From: Ureibacillus aquaedulcis | GTDB lineage: Bacteria > Bacillota > Bacilli > Bacillales_A > Planococcaceae | NCBI RefSeq assembly: GCF_030418165.1 | Contig: NZ_JAUHTQ010000001.1 | Span: 186,001 to 250,000, forward strand | Length of the DNA stretch: 64,000 nucleotides | Direction of reading: 5' to 3' | Part shown: positions 8,263 to 17,931 of the stretch, piece by piece | How the letters are laid out: each line of letters begins with the position of its first letter | How positions within the stretch are numbered: the first letter of the stretch is position 1 | Notes under the pieces: model-generated | The model's input: the letters and a program-made list of their open reading frames with translations, nothing else | What the model was told of the DNA's origin: nothing | Databases searched by the model: none | Translations under genes and position numbers: made by a program

Positions 8263-8913
8263 ATGAAATTTTTTATTGATACAGCCAACTTTGAGGAAAT
8301 TAAAGAAGCACATTCTTGGGGGATTTTATCCGGTGTGACTACAAACCCTTCATTAGTAGCGAAAGAGGAGAATGTTTCGTTTCATGATCGTTTACGCGAA
8401 ATCTCTGAATTAGTAAACGGCTCTGTAAGTGGAGAAGTAATTTCACTGGACGCGGAAGGCATGATTAAAGAAGGTTTAGAATTAGCTGCAATTGCTCCAA
8501 ATATTACGGTTAAATTGCCAATGACTCCGGAAGGGCTAAAAGCTTGTAAATTCTTCTCTGAAAAAGGAATCAAAACAAATGTAACGCTTATCTTCAGTGC
8601 AAACCAAGCATTAATGGCGGCTCGTGCAGGTGCTACATATGTATCACCATTTGTAGGGCGTTTAGATGATATCGGGCAAAGCGGTGTCGAATTAATTGCA
8701 ACAATTTCGGATCTTTTTGCAATCCACGGTATTGAAAGTGAAATTATTGCTGCTTCTATCCGTCATCCTCAACATATTACTGAAGTAGCTTTAGCAGGCG
8801 CTGATATTGCAACTACACCATTTAAAGTGCTGAAACAATTATTCCACCATCCGTTAACAGATAAAGGGATTGAAGGCTTCTTAGCTGACTGGGAAAACCG
8901 CAAAAGTAAATAA
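8263..8913 (+). CDS. tal: Transaldolase / fructose-6-phosphate aldolase family protein
   Basis: A pentose-phosphate pathway enzyme that moves dihydroxyacetone units between sugar phosphates. The 216-residue length puts it in the small TalC/FSA subfamily (YwjH in Bacillus). Visible are [24 protein letters not shown], the Schiff-base lysine in [13 protein letters not shown], and [14 protein letters not shown] chose the ATG at 8263, 7 bases after CTGGAGGAA. The longer frame from 8176 runs through the upstream hairpin and is not coding. True transaldolase versus fructose-6-phosphate aldolase activity cannot be told from sequence alone, but Bacillus relatives are transaldolases. Confidence 0.92.
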   Translation: MKFFIDTANFEEIKEAHSWGILSGVTTNPSLVAKEENVSFHDRLREISELVNGSVSGEVISLDAEGMIKEGLELAAIAPNITVKLPMTPEGLKACKFFSEKGIKTNVTLIFSANQALMAARAGATYVSPFVGRLDDIGQSGVELIATISDLFAIHGIESEIIAASIRHPQHITEVALAGADIATTPFKVLKQLFHHPLTDKGIEGFLADWENRKSK

Positions 8914-9356
8914 TATATCGCTATCAAGATTCTTTAGTAAATAACTGCGGGTTCCACCATTCAACATAATCAAATAATGAAATACTATAGTAAAAAGAAA
9001 AAATTTTGAATTGTTTATAAATTTAAGCTTTAAATTGTGAAAATGGTAAATAATAAGCATTAATACAAAAAATAATTCATGCAGCAAATTACTCTTGAGT
9101 GCAAAATGCTGCATGATCTTACCTCGAGATTTCATTGATCTCCTTCAAAGTGTGGACCTCTCGAGTTTACAACCACGTTAGCAACTAAAGTCTCTAGCCA
9201 AAAATACAGTGTTCAACAAATTTATCTTGATACCATGATAAATTCCTTGTGTATCTATGGATGCGCATAAGTTGATGTATTTGATAGAAAGTGAACGATC
9301 AGCAAACAAGTTAGACCATCATAAGTGAAACTTTCCAATCAAAAGGGAGAACGGAT
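8914..9356. other. tal-murA2 intergenic region without a gene
   Basis: AT-rich sequence. The only clear structure is an inverted repeat CATGCAGCA / TGCTGCATG at 9078-9114 with a long loop. No reading frame with a ribosome-binding site was found. The last 15 bases hold the AAAGGGAGAA site for murA2. Confidence 0.5.
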
Positions 9357-10637
9357 ATGGATGTTTATAAAATTAATGGCGGAAATCGTCTAAGAGGAAC
9401 AGTTAAAGTCAGCGGAGCAAAAAATAGCGCGGTTGCATTAATCCCTGCATCTATCTTAGCTAATTCTTCGGTCACTATCGGAGGGATACCCGAGATTTCT
9501 GATGCTTGGACGCTAAAAGCATTATTGGAAGAAATCGGTGGCGAAGTTACTTTCAAAGATGGACAGATGATTATCGACCCAACGCAAATGCAGGCAATCC
9601 CGCTGCCGAACGGGAATGTAAAGAAACTTCGTGCATCTTATTATTTAATGGGTGCCATGCTGGGGCGTTTCAAAAAAGCAGTAATTGGACTGCCAGGTGG
9701 CTGCTTCTTGGGGCCTCGGCCGATTGATCAACACATAAAAGGCTTTGAGGCACTCGGAGCAAAAGTAACAAATGAACATGGTGCCATTTATCTTCGTGCT
9801 GAAGAATTAATCGGCGCTAAAATCTATCTTGATGTGGCGAGTGTCGGGGCAACGATTAATATTATGCTAGCTGCAGTACGTGCAAAAGGCCGTACAGTTA
9901 TCGAAAATGCTGCCAAAGAACCTGAAATTATTGATGTGGCAACCCTTTTAACAAATATGGGAGCCAATATCAAAGGAGCGGGTACAAGTGTGATTCGTAT
10001 TGATGGAGTAGAAGAATTGCATGGTACAAAACATACGATTATTCCGGACCGTATTGAAGCAGCAACTTTTATGATCATGGCAGCAGCAATTGGGGATGGA
10101 GTAACAGTAGATAATGTTATACCGTTCCATCTTGAAGCGGTAACAGCGAAATTGCGTGAAATGGGTGTAAAGATAGAGGAAGGCGAAGAAAGTATGTTCA
10201 TTCATCGTTCAGATATTCTTCAATCCGTGGATGTGAAAACACTTGTCTATCCCGGATTTCCTACTGACGTCCAACAACCTCTTTCTGTGTTAATGACCCA
10301 GGCAGTGGGTGCTTCAAAGGTAACCGATACAATCTATTCCGCTCGTTTCAAGCATATCGATGAGCTTCGCCGAATGAATGCAAGTGCAAGAGTAGAAGGG
10401 AATTCTGCAATCATACAAGGTCCTTCAAAATTACACGGTTCAACAGTGATAGCTACAGATTTGCGTGCAGGTGCTGCTCTGGTTCTAGCAGGGTTGATAG
10501 CTGAAGGGCAGACGGAAATACAGGATATTCATCATATTGAACGCGGATATAGTTCGCTAATAGAAAAACTTTGTGCGATTGGTGCGGATATTCGCCGCGA
10601 AGCTATTACAACTAGTGCAATTAAGAGAGCAAAATAA
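9357..10637 (+). CDS. murA2: UDP-N-acetylglucosamine 1-carboxyvinyltransferase (second copy)
   Basis: Transfers enolpyruvate from PEP to UDP-GlcNAc, the first committed step of peptidoglycan synthesis. The 426-residue protein has the MurA/EPSP synthase fold: [23 protein letters not shown] at the start, the active-site Cys116 in [11 protein letters not shown], and [19 protein letters not shown] near the end. The active loop reads GGCFLG, whereas the paralogue at 35.2 kb has the commoner GGCAIG. The location after tal matches MurAB/MurZ of Bacillus, the accessory copy. It has an AAAGGGAGAA ribosome-binding site and is followed by glpX rather than directly by rho. Confidence 0.95.
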   Translation: MDVYKINGGNRLRGTVKVSGAKNSAVALIPASILANSSVTIGGIPEISDAWTLKALLEEIGGEVTFKDGQMIIDPTQMQAIPLPNGNVKKLRASYYLMGAMLGRFKKAVIGLPGGCFLGPRPIDQHIKGFEALGAKVTNEHGAIYLRAEELIGAKIYLDVASVGATINIMLAAVRAKGRTVIENAAKEPEIIDVATLLTNMGANIKGAGTSVIRIDGVEELHGTKHTIIPDRIEAATFMIMAAAIGDGVTVDNVIPFHLEAVTAKLREMGVKIEEGEESMFIHRSDILQSVDVKTLVYPGFPTDVQQPLSVLMTQAVGASKVTDTIYSARFKHIDELRRMNASARVEGNSAIIQGPSKLHGSTVIATDLRAGAALVLAGLIAEGQTEIQDIHHIERGYSSLIEKLCAIGADIRREAITTSAIKRAK

Positions 10638-10743
10638 TATAAATAGAATTCATCCGTAACGAACTAACAAAATATGTTACAATAGATGAACATATAGCTC
10701 GGCAGAAATTTGACTTATGCCGATACCGGGAGGCAAATGTAGA

Positions 10744-11706
10744 ATGGAACGTAGTTTAACGATGGAAGTTGTGCGCGTTACTGAAGCAGCAGCAATCGCT
10801 TCTGCAAAATGGATGGGACGCGGTTTAAAAGAGGAAGCAGATGACGCAGCAACAACTGCAATGCGTGCATTATTCGATACAATTCCAATGCATGGTACCG
10901 TTGTCATTGGTGAAGGAGAAATGGATGAAGCACCAATGCTCTACATTGGTGAAGAACTTGGCCTTCGCAACGGCGGTCCACAAGTAGACATTGCAGTTGA
11001 CCCTCTTGAAGGAACAAACATCGTTGCAAAAGGTACAAATGGAGCAATGACGGTATTGGCAATTGCAGACCGCGGAAATTTATTGAATGCTCCGGATATG
11101 TATATGGAAAAGCTGGCAGTTGGTCCTGAAGCAGCAGGGAAAGTGGATATTTCAGCTTCAGTAACAGAAAACCTTCATACAGTCGCAAAAGCTAAAAATA
11201 AAGAAATTGAAGACGTGGTAGCAGTATTACTAGATCGACCTCGTCATCAACATATCGTGGAAGAAATCCGAGCAGCGGGTGCACGTATAAAATTCATCCA
11301 AGATGGGGATGTTAGTGCAGCGATCAATACAGCATTTGATGAAACAGGTATCGACATCATGTTTGGTACTGGTGGAGCTCCTGAGGGAGTTATCTCTGCT
11401 GTTGCATTAAAATGCTTAGGCGGCGATTTCCAGGCTAAACTAATTCCTGAAGACGAAGAGCAAAGTTTACGTTGCGAAAAAATGGGAATTGATGTAAATA
11501 AAGTATTATACTTAGATGATCTGGTAAAAGGTGATGATGCGATTTTTGCAGCAACAGCCGTTACTGACAGCGAACTGATGAAAGGCGTTCAATATAAAGG
11601 GGCATATTGTTTAACAAATTCCTTGGTAATGCGTGCCAAAACAGGAACTGTACGCTTTGTTGAAGGTCGCCACAATATCGATAAAAAACCTGACTATGTA
11701 AAATAA
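10744..11706 (+). CDS. glpX: Class II fructose-1,6-bisphosphatase GlpX
   Basis: Gluconeogenic phosphatase that removes phosphate 1 from fructose 1,6-bisphosphate. The 320-residue product carries the GlpX metal-site motifs [15 protein letters not shown] and VDPLEGTN, plus [10 protein letters not shown] chose the ATG at 10744, 9 bases after CCGGGAGG, because family members start [17 protein letters not shown]. The frame open from 10717 only adds the ribosome-binding region. It sits between murA2 and rho, as in several Bacillales, and with fbaA and tal it makes a local set of fructose phosphate enzymes, though separate gaps suggest separate transcripts. Confidence 0.95.
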   Translation: MERSLTMEVVRVTEAAAIASAKWMGRGLKEEADDAATTAMRALFDTIPMHGTVVIGEGEMDEAPMLYIGEELGLRNGGPQVDIAVDPLEGTNIVAKGTNGAMTVLAIADRGNLLNAPDMYMEKLAVGPEAAGKVDISASVTENLHTVAKAKNKEIEDVVAVLLDRPRHQHIVEEIRAAGARIKFIQDGDVSAAINTAFDETGIDIMFGTGGAPEGVISAVALKCLGGDFQAKLIPEDEEQSLRCEKMGIDVNKVLYLDDLVKGDDAIFAATAVTDSELMKGVQYKGAYCLTNSLVMRAKTGTVRFVEGRHNIDKKPDYVK

Positions 11707-11981
11707 AATAACTTACTTCAAACTATGATGCCTGATAAACATCGGATGTTCTTATGGATAACCACACACTATCCACAATAAATCTCCACTTCCAAACATC
11801 AGGCATCTTCCTACTATTCTTTCTTACTTAATTAAACCCAATAATCAACTTCAAACTAAAGAAAAATGCGATGATGGATGCTGATGTCCTAAATCGATGT
11901 TTTTTGATGCTAATATTTAATAACTATAATTTAATAAAGTATAAAAATAGATGAAAAATTAAAAGAGACTGGAGATATGCT
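11707..11981. other. glpX-rho intergenic region with a nested inverted repeat
   Basis: GATGCCTGAT (11727-11736) is repeated inverted as ATCAGGCATC (11808-11817), enclosing smaller pairs ACATC/GATGT and GGATA/TATCC. There is no clear T run, so it may be a weak terminator of glpX. Downstream sequence is AT-rich and includes the rho leader. No gene was seen. Confidence 0.4.
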
Positions 11982-13265
11982 ATGTCGGCATTAACTATAT
12001 CGCAATTAGAAAATATGACGTTGAAAGAGTTATATTCTCTTGCACGTGATTACAAGATTTCTTACTATAGTAAATTAACAAAAAAAGAATTAATCTTCGC
12101 CATTTTGAAATCACGATCTGAACAAGAAGGATTCTTCTTCATGGAAGGTGTTCTTGAAATCGTCAACCAAGAAGGTTTTGGGTTCTTGCGTCCAATCAAC
12201 TATTCGCCTTCAAAAGAAGATATTTATATTTCAGCTTCCCAAATTCGCCGTTTCGACCTACGAAATGGGGACAAGGTATCAGGGAAGGTTCGTCCTCCAA
12301 AAGAAAATGAACGCTATTTTGGCTTACTGCAGGTGGATGCAGTGAATGGGGAAGACCCGGAAGTTGCAAAAGAACGAGTTCATTTCCCGGCATTAACACC
12401 ACTGTATCCTGATCGACATATTAAATTGGAAACAGAGCCTAATAAAATGTCCACTCGTATTATGGACTTGGTGGCACCTGTAGGTTTTGGACAGCGTGGA
12501 TTGATTGTGGCTCCACCAAAAGCGGGGAAAACATCACTACTAAAAGAAGTTGCCAATGCGATTACAACGAATTATCCAGAGGCTGAGTTAATTGTCCTTT
12601 TAATTGATGAGCGTCCTGAGGAAGTAACCGATATTGAACGTTCTGTTAAAGCAGATGTAGTCAGCTCGACTTTTGATGAAGTACCAGAAAATCACGTAAA
12701 AGTAGCAGAGCTAGTTTTAGAACGTGCCCGCCGTTTAGTAGAGCATAAACGTGATGTTATCATCTTGATGGATTCGATCACGCGTTTAGCTCGTGCTTAC
12801 AACCTGGTGATTCCTCCAAGTGGACGAACTCTATCGGGTGGTATCGACCCAGCGGCCTTCCACAGACCAAAACGTTTCTTCGGTTCTGCACGAAATATTG
12901 AAGAGGGCGGCAGTTTAACGATTTTGGCAACCGCTTTAGTTGATACAGGCTCACGTATGGATGAAGTAATCTATGAAGAATTCAAAGGAACTGGAAACCT
13001 GGAACTTCACTTAGACCGCCACTTAGCAGAACGTCGTATCTTCCCGGCACTCGATATCCGCCGCTCAGGAACACGTAAAGAAGAATTGCTTATCCCATCG
13101 GAACAATTGGAAAAATTATGGGCCATCCGTAAAACGTTTTCAGATGCACCTGATTTTGCAGAGCGTTTCTTAAGAAAACTGCGTACCTCTAAGACAAATG
13201 AAGAATTCTTTGAAAAGCTAAATAGTGAAATGAAAAAGGCAACAAAAGGCAAAGGATTAATCTAA
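11982..13265 (+). CDS. rho: Transcription termination factor Rho
   Basis: Hexameric RNA-dependent ATPase that ends transcription at rut-site RNA. The 427-residue product has the N-terminal helical Rho_N region ([13 protein letters not shown]), the cold-shock-like RNA-binding domain ([19 protein letters not shown]), and the RecA-type motor. The motor has Walker A at about 177-185 (APPKAGKTS), the [14 protein letters not shown] segment, and Walker B in [16 protein letters not shown]. The Q-loop and R-loop regions [11 protein letters not shown] and [16 protein letters not shown] are intact. The ATG follows CTGGAGATATGCT. It is placed directly upstream of rpmE, as in Bacillus. Confidence 0.97.
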   Translation: MSALTISQLENMTLKELYSLARDYKISYYSKLTKKELIFAILKSRSEQEGFFFMEGVLEIVNQEGFGFLRPINYSPSKEDIYISASQIRRFDLRNGDKVSGKVRPPKENERYFGLLQVDAVNGEDPEVAKERVHFPALTPLYPDRHIKLETEPNKMSTRIMDLVAPVGFGQRGLIVAPPKAGKTSLLKEVANAITTNYPEAELIVLLIDERPEEVTDIERSVKADVVSSTFDEVPENHVKVAELVLERARRLVEHKRDVIILMDSITRLARAYNLVIPPSGRTLSGGIDPAAFHRPKRFFGSARNIEEGGSLTILATALVDTGSRMDEVIYEEFKGTGNLELHLDRHLAERRIFPALDIRRSGTRKEELLIPSEQLEKLWAIRKTFSDAPDFAERFLRKLRTSKTNEEFFEKLNSEMKKATKGKGLI

Positions 13266-13329
13266 TTTCTTGTTGGAATCAATTATAGGACTAATTTTAT
13301 CTATTAAAAATTACCCTAAAACTTTTTTG

Positions 13330-13358
13330 TTGCGTTCGAATTTATTTCTTGCTATAAT
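13330..13358 (+). promoter_or_regulatory. Sigma-A promoter of rpmE
   Basis: TTGCGT (13330-13335), a 17-base spacer and a perfect TATAAT (13353-13358) precede a leader of about 100 bases before the L31 gene. Confidence 0.7.
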
Positions 13359-13468
13359 CTTTTAAGTATGAAACGTGTGCATATGTGACTGGCATATTCG
13401 GGTTATGTAAGGCACAGTTCGAATAACAACTCTGTTCCGGATGGTTCAGGGCGAGAGGAGTAACGAAT

Positions 13469-13669
13469 ATGAAACAAGGAATTCATCCAGATTACAAAAC
13501 TGCAACAGTAACATGCTCTTGCGGTAACACATTCGAAACAGGATCAGTAAGAGAAAAAATTACTGTCGAGTTCTGCAACGAATGTCACCCATTCTATACT
13601 GGACGTCAAAAGTTCGCTTCAGCTGACGGCCGTGTGGATCGTTTCAACAAAAAATACGGAATCAAGTAA
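13469..13669 (+). CDS. rpmE: 50S ribosomal protein L31, zinc-binding type
   Basis: A large-subunit ribosomal protein at the central protuberance, forming an intersubunit bridge. The 66-residue product has the zinc-ribbon cysteines Cys16 and Cys18 (TCSCGN) and Cys36 and Cys39 ([10 protein letters not shown]). It is therefore the zinc-containing form, not the zinc-free alternative that replaces it under zinc starvation. It starts at ATG after GCGAGAGGAG and is flanked by its own promoter and a strong terminator, so it is a single-gene transcript. Its position after rho is the usual one in Firmicutes. Confidence 0.97.
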   Translation: MKQGIHPDYKTATVTCSCGNTFETGSVREKITVEFCNECHPFYTGRQKFASADGRVDRFNKKYGIK

Positions 13670-13676
13670 GACCGAT

Positions 13677-13714
13677 AAAATGCCTGCCCAGTACACCACT
13701 GGCAGGCATTTTTT
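13677..13714 (+). terminator. Rho-independent terminator of rpmE
   Basis: AAAATGCCTGCC and GGCAGGCATTTT form a perfect 12-bp stem with a 12-base loop and a T run. Confidence 0.93.
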
Positions 13715-13815
13715 GTATTGAGAAAAATGTTATATGACTTTGAATACTTTAGAGTTATTGTCAGTCCTAAATTCTATCGAAAGTAACGGGTGCGATAAAA
13801 AGCTGTGTATTTTTG

Positions 13816-13950
13816 GAAAACGCAGCCTACTACGTAAGCTGCACAAATATCGGGAAATCTTAGTAAAGGTTTTCAATGTGGGCTTGCCTTTACATAAGCC
13901 GCTGCCAAGCACACCACACTGTGTGGCAATGGCAGTATGCTCAGCATTGT
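13816..13950. repeat. Structured intergenic element, copy 1
   Basis: The head (13816-13900) contains the hairpin GCAGCCTACTACGTAAGCTGC split around the loop, then CTTAGTAAAGG and GCCTTTACATAAGC. The tail is a different hairpin, CTGCCA...TGGCAATGGCAG, with inner CCACAC/TGTGG (13902-13935), ending GCTCAG. See copy 2. Confidence 0.75.
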
Positions 13951-14039
13951 GTTGAAAATTTAATCTTTATACAATTTTTATCAGGAACAGACCTAATTCC
14001 TTAAAATTCCGAGTAGGTATGAGAAGTTGTTTCTTCACA

Positions 14040-14175
14040 GGAAACCGCAGCCTACCACGTAAGCTGCGTAAAATCTCCGAAAACCTTAGTAGGTGTTTCT
14101 TTATGTGGGCGTGCCTTTACATAAGCACACAAGTCGTAGAGACAACAAGTTGGCTCCGCGGCTTGTGTGCTTAGA
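14040..14175. repeat. Structured intergenic element, copy 2
   Basis: The head (14040-14125) is about 80% identical to copy 1, including GCAGCCTACCACGTAAGCTGC and GCCTTTACATAAGC. Its tail is an unrelated hairpin, AAGCACACAAG (14123-14133) with CTTGTGTGCTT (14162-14172). The two tails share position and the flanks AAGC and GCTYAG, but not sequence. The rest of 13715-14330 holds no gene. Confidence 0.75.
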
Positions 14176-14334
14176 CTGGTCACAAGAATTTTATTTAATT
14201 AGTATCTTTATTAGGAAAAACCCGTATTTCTCTATATAGAAATACAACCCAAATTGTCTGACTTTCAAGGATTAATTGTAGAAACAGTGTATTATGCGAT
14301 ATACTATGTACATAGAGGATATTTCAAATAAGTA

Positions 14335-14367
14335 TGCCTTGAGTACAGAAATCTCAAGGCACTTTTT
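14335..14367 (+). terminator. Hairpin with T run ahead of tdk
   Basis: TGCCTTGAG (14335-14343) and CTCAAGGCA (14353-14361) form a perfect stem followed by five T, 60 bases before tdk. It could end a transcript from the repeat region or attenuate tdk. Confidence 0.7.
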
Positions 14368-14427
14368 CATGTGTGAAAATAGGTATACTAAGTAAATAGA
14401 GAACAACTTAGAAAGAGGTCAGTTGGA

Positions 14428-15000
14428 ATGGCGCAATTATTTTTTAAACATGGGGCAATGAACAGCGGAAAATCTATTGAAATTCTGAAAGTTGCACATA
14501 ACTATGAAGAACAAGATAAGCCAGTATTAATATTTACTTCAGGCATCGATACAAGAGATGAAGTGGGTTTTGTATCCAGCCGTATCGGACTTAAGCGCCA
14601 GGCAATCCCAGTTTTCGATGAAACAGATTTATTCGATTATGTGAAAAAATATCCACAAAAGCTTTACTGTGTATTAGTGGATGAAGTGCAATTCTTATCG
14701 AAAGAACACGTCTTGCAATTAGCTAAAATCGTCGATCATCTTAATATTCCGGTGATGGGTTTTGGTTTAAAAAATGACTTTCAAAATGAACTTTTTGAAG
14801 GCAGCCGGTACATGCTGATCTATGCAGATAAAATTGAAGAAATGAAAACCATCTGTTGGTTCTGTCATAAAAAAGCAACGATGAATTTGCGAGTGGATGA
14901 AAACCAGAAGCCTGTTTATACAGGAGAGCAAATTCACATCGGTGGAAACGATGCATACTATCCTGTGTGCCGTCAATGTCATGAAAATCCACCACTATAA
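14428..15000 (+). CDS. tdk: Thymidine kinase
   Basis: Cytosolic type II thymidine kinase that salvages thymidine to dTMP with ATP. The 190-residue product has the P-loop GAMNSGKS near residue 9, the Walker B-like LVDEVQFL with the catalytic Glu, and a structural zinc site of Cys143/Cys146 (CWFC) and Cys181/Cys184 (CRQC). The lasso-loop region [18 protein letters not shown] is present. The ATG follows GAAAGAGG. It is transcribed before prfA, as in Bacillus, with a 170-base gap and no terminator seen between them. Confidence 0.97.
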   Translation: MAQLFFKHGAMNSGKSIEILKVAHNYEEQDKPVLIFTSGIDTRDEVGFVSSRIGLKRQAIPVFDETDLFDYVKKYPQKLYCVLVDEVQFLSKEHVLQLAKIVDHLNIPVMGFGLKNDFQNELFEGSRYMLIYADKIEEMKTICWFCHKKATMNLRVDENQKPVYTGEQIHIGGNDAYYPVCRQCHENPPL

Positions 15001-15170
15001 AGAACAACAATAAGGTAAAAACTTGGTTTTTAATCATTTGACATATATAATTTATGAAAGAAATCATGCTTTCATAAGTGCGAAAGATTTAAAAGATTAA
15101 AAGTAGATTGCACGTTCCCGGAAGTGGAATATGCTATAAATATTGAGACTAATAAATTAGAGGTGACCCC

Positions 15171-16247
15171 ATGTTCGATCGATTACAAGCGGTGGAAGAC
15201 CGTTACGAAAGATTAAATGAACTCCTTAGCGATCCAGATATCGTGAGTGATAGCAAAAAGCTTCGCGAATATTCAAAAGAGCAATCGGATATTCAAGAGA
15301 TGGTAGAAGTCTATCGCGAATACAAGGATGTCAAGCAACAACTGGTAGATACAAAAGAAATGCTGGATAACGAAAAAGATCCAGAAATGCATGAAATGGT
15401 TAAAGAAGAATTTAATGAGTTAAATAGCCGCATACCTGGCTTGGAAGACCGTCTTAGAATTCTCCTGATTCCGAAAGACCCGAACGATGATAAAAACGTT
15501 ATCATGGAGATTCGTGGTGCAGCGGGTGGAGACGAAGCAAATATTTTTGCCGGAGACTTATTCCGTATGTATACACGCTATGCAGAAACACAAGGCTGGA
15601 AAATCGATATTATGGAAGCAACGCCAAATGCCATGGGTGGCTATAAAGAAGTCATCTTCATGATTAACGGTCAAGGCGCTTATTCGAAATTCAAGTATGA
15701 GAACGGTGCTCACCGCGTACAACGTGTACCGGCAACAGAGTCGCAGGGCCGTATCCATACTTCGACGGCAACAGTTGCATGTTTACCGGAAGTAGAAGAA
15801 GTGGATGTTGAGATTCATGAAAAAGATATTCGCGTAGATACATTTGCATCATCTGGTGCCGGTGGACAATCGGTAAATACAACGATGTCTGCTGTTCGTA
15901 TGACCCACCTTCCAACGGGTGTAGTCGTGTCGATGCAAGATGAACGTTCACAAATTAAAAACCGCGAAAAAGCGATGAAAATCTTGCGTGCCCGTGTTGC
16001 AGATATGTACATGCAAGAAGCGCAAAAAGAAATTGATGCAACTCGTAAATCGGCAGTTGGATCAGGAGATCGTTCGGAACGTATCCGCACATACAACTAC
16101 CCACAAAATCGTGTTACGGACCACCGCATCGGCTTAACCCTACAAAAGCTTGATATTATCATGGAAGGTAAGCTCGATGAAGTCATCGATGCATTAATGC
16201 TGGAAGAGCAAGCTTCAAAACTTGCGAATTTAAACGATGAAGCATAA
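15171..16247 (+). CDS. prfA: Peptide chain release factor 1
   Basis: Recognises UAA and UAG stop codons on the ribosome and triggers release of the peptide. The 358-residue product shows the codon-recognition PAT tripeptide in [14 protein letters not shown] and the peptidyl-hydrolysis GGQ motif in [10 protein letters not shown], whose Gln is the methylation target. The ATG at 15171 lies 7 bases after AGAGGTGACCCC. Its end overlaps prmC by 11 bases, so the factor and the enzyme that methylates it are translationally coupled. Confidence 0.97.
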   Translation: MFDRLQAVEDRYERLNELLSDPDIVSDSKKLREYSKEQSDIQEMVEVYREYKDVKQQLVDTKEMLDNEKDPEMHEMVKEEFNELNSRIPGLEDRLRILLIPKDPNDDKNVIMEIRGAAGGDEANIFAGDLFRMYTRYAETQGWKIDIMEATPNAMGGYKEVIFMINGQGAYSKFKYENGAHRVQRVPATESQGRIHTSTATVACLPEVEEVDVEIHEKDIRVDTFASSGAGGQSVNTTMSAVRMTHLPTGVVVSMQDERSQIKNREKAMKILRARVADMYMQEAQKEIDATRKSAVGSGDRSERIRTYNYPQNRVTDHRIGLTLQKLDIIMEGKLDEVIDALMLEEQASKLANLNDEA

Positions 16248-17097
16248 AACAATCTTTGAGGCCCTGAATTGGGCTTCTTCTTTTTTAGTGGAAAAGGGCC
16301 GTGATGAAAATGCTGCCAGACTTTTGATGCAGCATGTCTATCAAACGAATTATTCGGGTTTAATGATGCGCATGCACGATGAAATAATTCCAGAACAATG
16401 GGAGAAATTCCAAAGCTATGTAGGGGAGCATGCCACTGGCCGACCTGTGCAATATATAACAGGAGTCGAAGAGTTTTATGGCAGAACTTTTCAGGTGGAT
16501 GAATCGGTTTTAATCCCCCGTCCCGAGACAGAGGAGCTAATCTTAGGGGGAATAAAACGAATGAAAAATCTTTTCGGTAATCAGACGGAGCTTAGATTGG
16601 CTGACATTGGTACAGGAAGTGGCGCCATTGCGATTACAATGAAAAAAGAATGGCCAACAGCTGAAGTAGTGGCTACGGATATTTCGGTTGCTGCGCTTGA
16701 AACGGCAAAAACCAATGCAAAAAGTCTTGAAGCAAAAATCGAATTCCGACTGGGAGATTTAACGGAACCTCTGAAAAATGAAAAATGGGATGTGATTTTA
16801 TCCAATCCTCCATATATTGCATTTGATGAGGCAAAGGAAATGTCGGAAGTCGTATTGGAACATGAACCGCATTCTGCACTTTTTGCAGAAGAAGATGGCT
16901 TAATCCTCTACCGGAAGCTTGCAGAGCAACTACCAAATCTGGTGAAAGAGCGAGCTTTAATAGGTGTTGAAATAGGTTATACACAGGGGGAAGCTGTTGC
17001 AAATTTCTTTAAATCTAGTTTTCCACAGGCTAAAGTTGAAATCGTAAAAGATATTAATCAAAAAAATCGTATAGTTTTTTGTGAAATCGATGTATAA
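16237..17097 (+). CDS. prmC: Release factor glutamine methyltransferase PrmC
   Basis: S-adenosylmethionine-dependent enzyme that N5-methylates the Gln of the GGQ motif in release factors. The 286-residue product has the N-terminal helical substrate-binding region, [10 protein letters not shown], the SAM motif [13 protein letters not shown], and the catalytic NPPY ([10 protein letters not shown]) that holds the glutamine amide. Its start lies inside the 3' end of prfA in another frame. spoIIR follows 45 bases later, as in Bacillus. Confidence 0.96.
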   Translation: MKHKTIFEALNWASSFLVEKGRDENAARLLMQHVYQTNYSGLMMRMHDEIIPEQWEKFQSYVGEHATGRPVQYITGVEEFYGRTFQVDESVLIPRPETEELILGGIKRMKNLFGNQTELRLADIGTGSGAIAITMKKEWPTAEVVATDISVAALETAKTNAKSLEAKIEFRLGDLTEPLKNEKWDVILSNPPYIAFDEAKEMSEVVLEHEPHSALFAEEDGLILYRKLAEQLPNLVKERALIGVEIGYTQGEAVANFFKSSFPQAKVEIVKDINQKNRIVFCEIDV

Positions 17098-17142
17098 AAA
17101 TCTCTCTTCCTGCCAATTATGATGTCAGGGAGGGATTATACT

Positions 17143-17763
17143 ATGTTAAACGATTACGAGATTACAAGAGTTGAAAAACAAAACGAGATTGGGCCAATTA
17201 TTAGTCTATTAAGATTAGTTGCCTTTGCAGTAGCCATTGTGTGCTCTATTATTTTAGTGCCGAGTGTGATAAATGAAGTCTCTGAAACTAGAAGTAATTT
17301 TGTTGATGATAGTTTGAAAATTCGTGTTGTGGCAAATAGTAATACCGATGCCGATCAACAGCTAAAAACGGAAATGGTGGAAAATTTAACACCATTTTTT
17401 ACAAAAATCCAACAGAATGAAAGAGCAAATATTGAGAATGATGAAGTATATGCACAGCTTGCAACGTTTGTAGAAAAAAATTATGCAAATGAAGAAGTAA
17501 AAATCAACATTGGGGAAAACTTAATTCCACCAAAAATCGATTCACATATGTTTTATCCACAATATCATTATAATTCACTTGTCCTTACAATTGGCGAAGG
17601 GCGTGGGGATAACTGGTGGTGCAGTATCTTCCCGAATGTTTGCGAACGTTCAGCTGATAAGGAAAAGGATGAGCAAGAAGCAAAGAAAGCTGATATGGAA
17701 GAAGAGGAAAAACCAAAAGTTACATTTATCGTTTGGGAATGGGTGAAAAAACTTTTTGCATAA
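17143..17763 (+). CDS. spoIIR: Stage II sporulation protein R
   Basis: A signal protein made in the forespore under sigma-F in Bacillus and secreted into the intermembrane space. There it triggers SpoIIGA to process pro-sigma-E. The 206-residue product has one N-terminal membrane segment or uncleaved signal (about 19-42, LRLVAFAVAIVCSIILVPSV), LKIRVVANSNTDADQQLK, and the family hallmark IGEGRGDNWWCSIFPNVC. The C-terminal third is acidic and charged. I chose the ATG at 17143, 9 bases after GGGAGGG. The frame from 17119 includes that ribosome-binding site. It is the last gene of the tdk-prfA-prmC-spoIIR run. Confidence 0.93.
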   Translation: MLNDYEITRVEKQNEIGPIISLLRLVAFAVAIVCSIILVPSVINEVSETRSNFVDDSLKIRVVANSNTDADQQLKTEMVENLTPFFTKIQQNERANIENDEVYAQLATFVEKNYANEEVKINIGENLIPPKIDSHMFYPQYHYNSLVLTIGEGRGDNWWCSIFPNVCERSADKEKDEQEAKKADMEEEEKPKVTFIVWEWVKKLFA

Positions 17764-17764
17764 G

Positions 17765-17931
17765 TTATCAACAATATTCAGAAAGTTATGCACTTTAAAC
17801 AGGTTTATCCACATAATCTTCTAAATCTCCTAAGAAATTTTATTGAAAGGTGGGGAGTCTATGGAAACATTACGTATGCTTGTGGATAATAATTTGAATA
17901 GTGAGAAAAGTTATTCACAGGCTGTGGATTT
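17765..17931. promoter_or_regulatory. Cluster of DnaA boxes at the spoIIR-tsaC junction
   Basis: Three sites match TTATNCACA perfectly: TTATCCACA at 17805-17813, TGTGGATAA (reverse) at 17881-17889, and TTATTCACA at 17911-17919. Three near matches flank them: TTATCAACA 17765-17773, TTATGCACT 17786-17794, and TGTGGATTT 17923-17931. Three of the six lie inside the first 25 codons of tsaC. In Bacillus subtilis the corresponding gene, ywlC, is one of the known non-oriC DnaA-binding loci. Confidence 0.8.
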
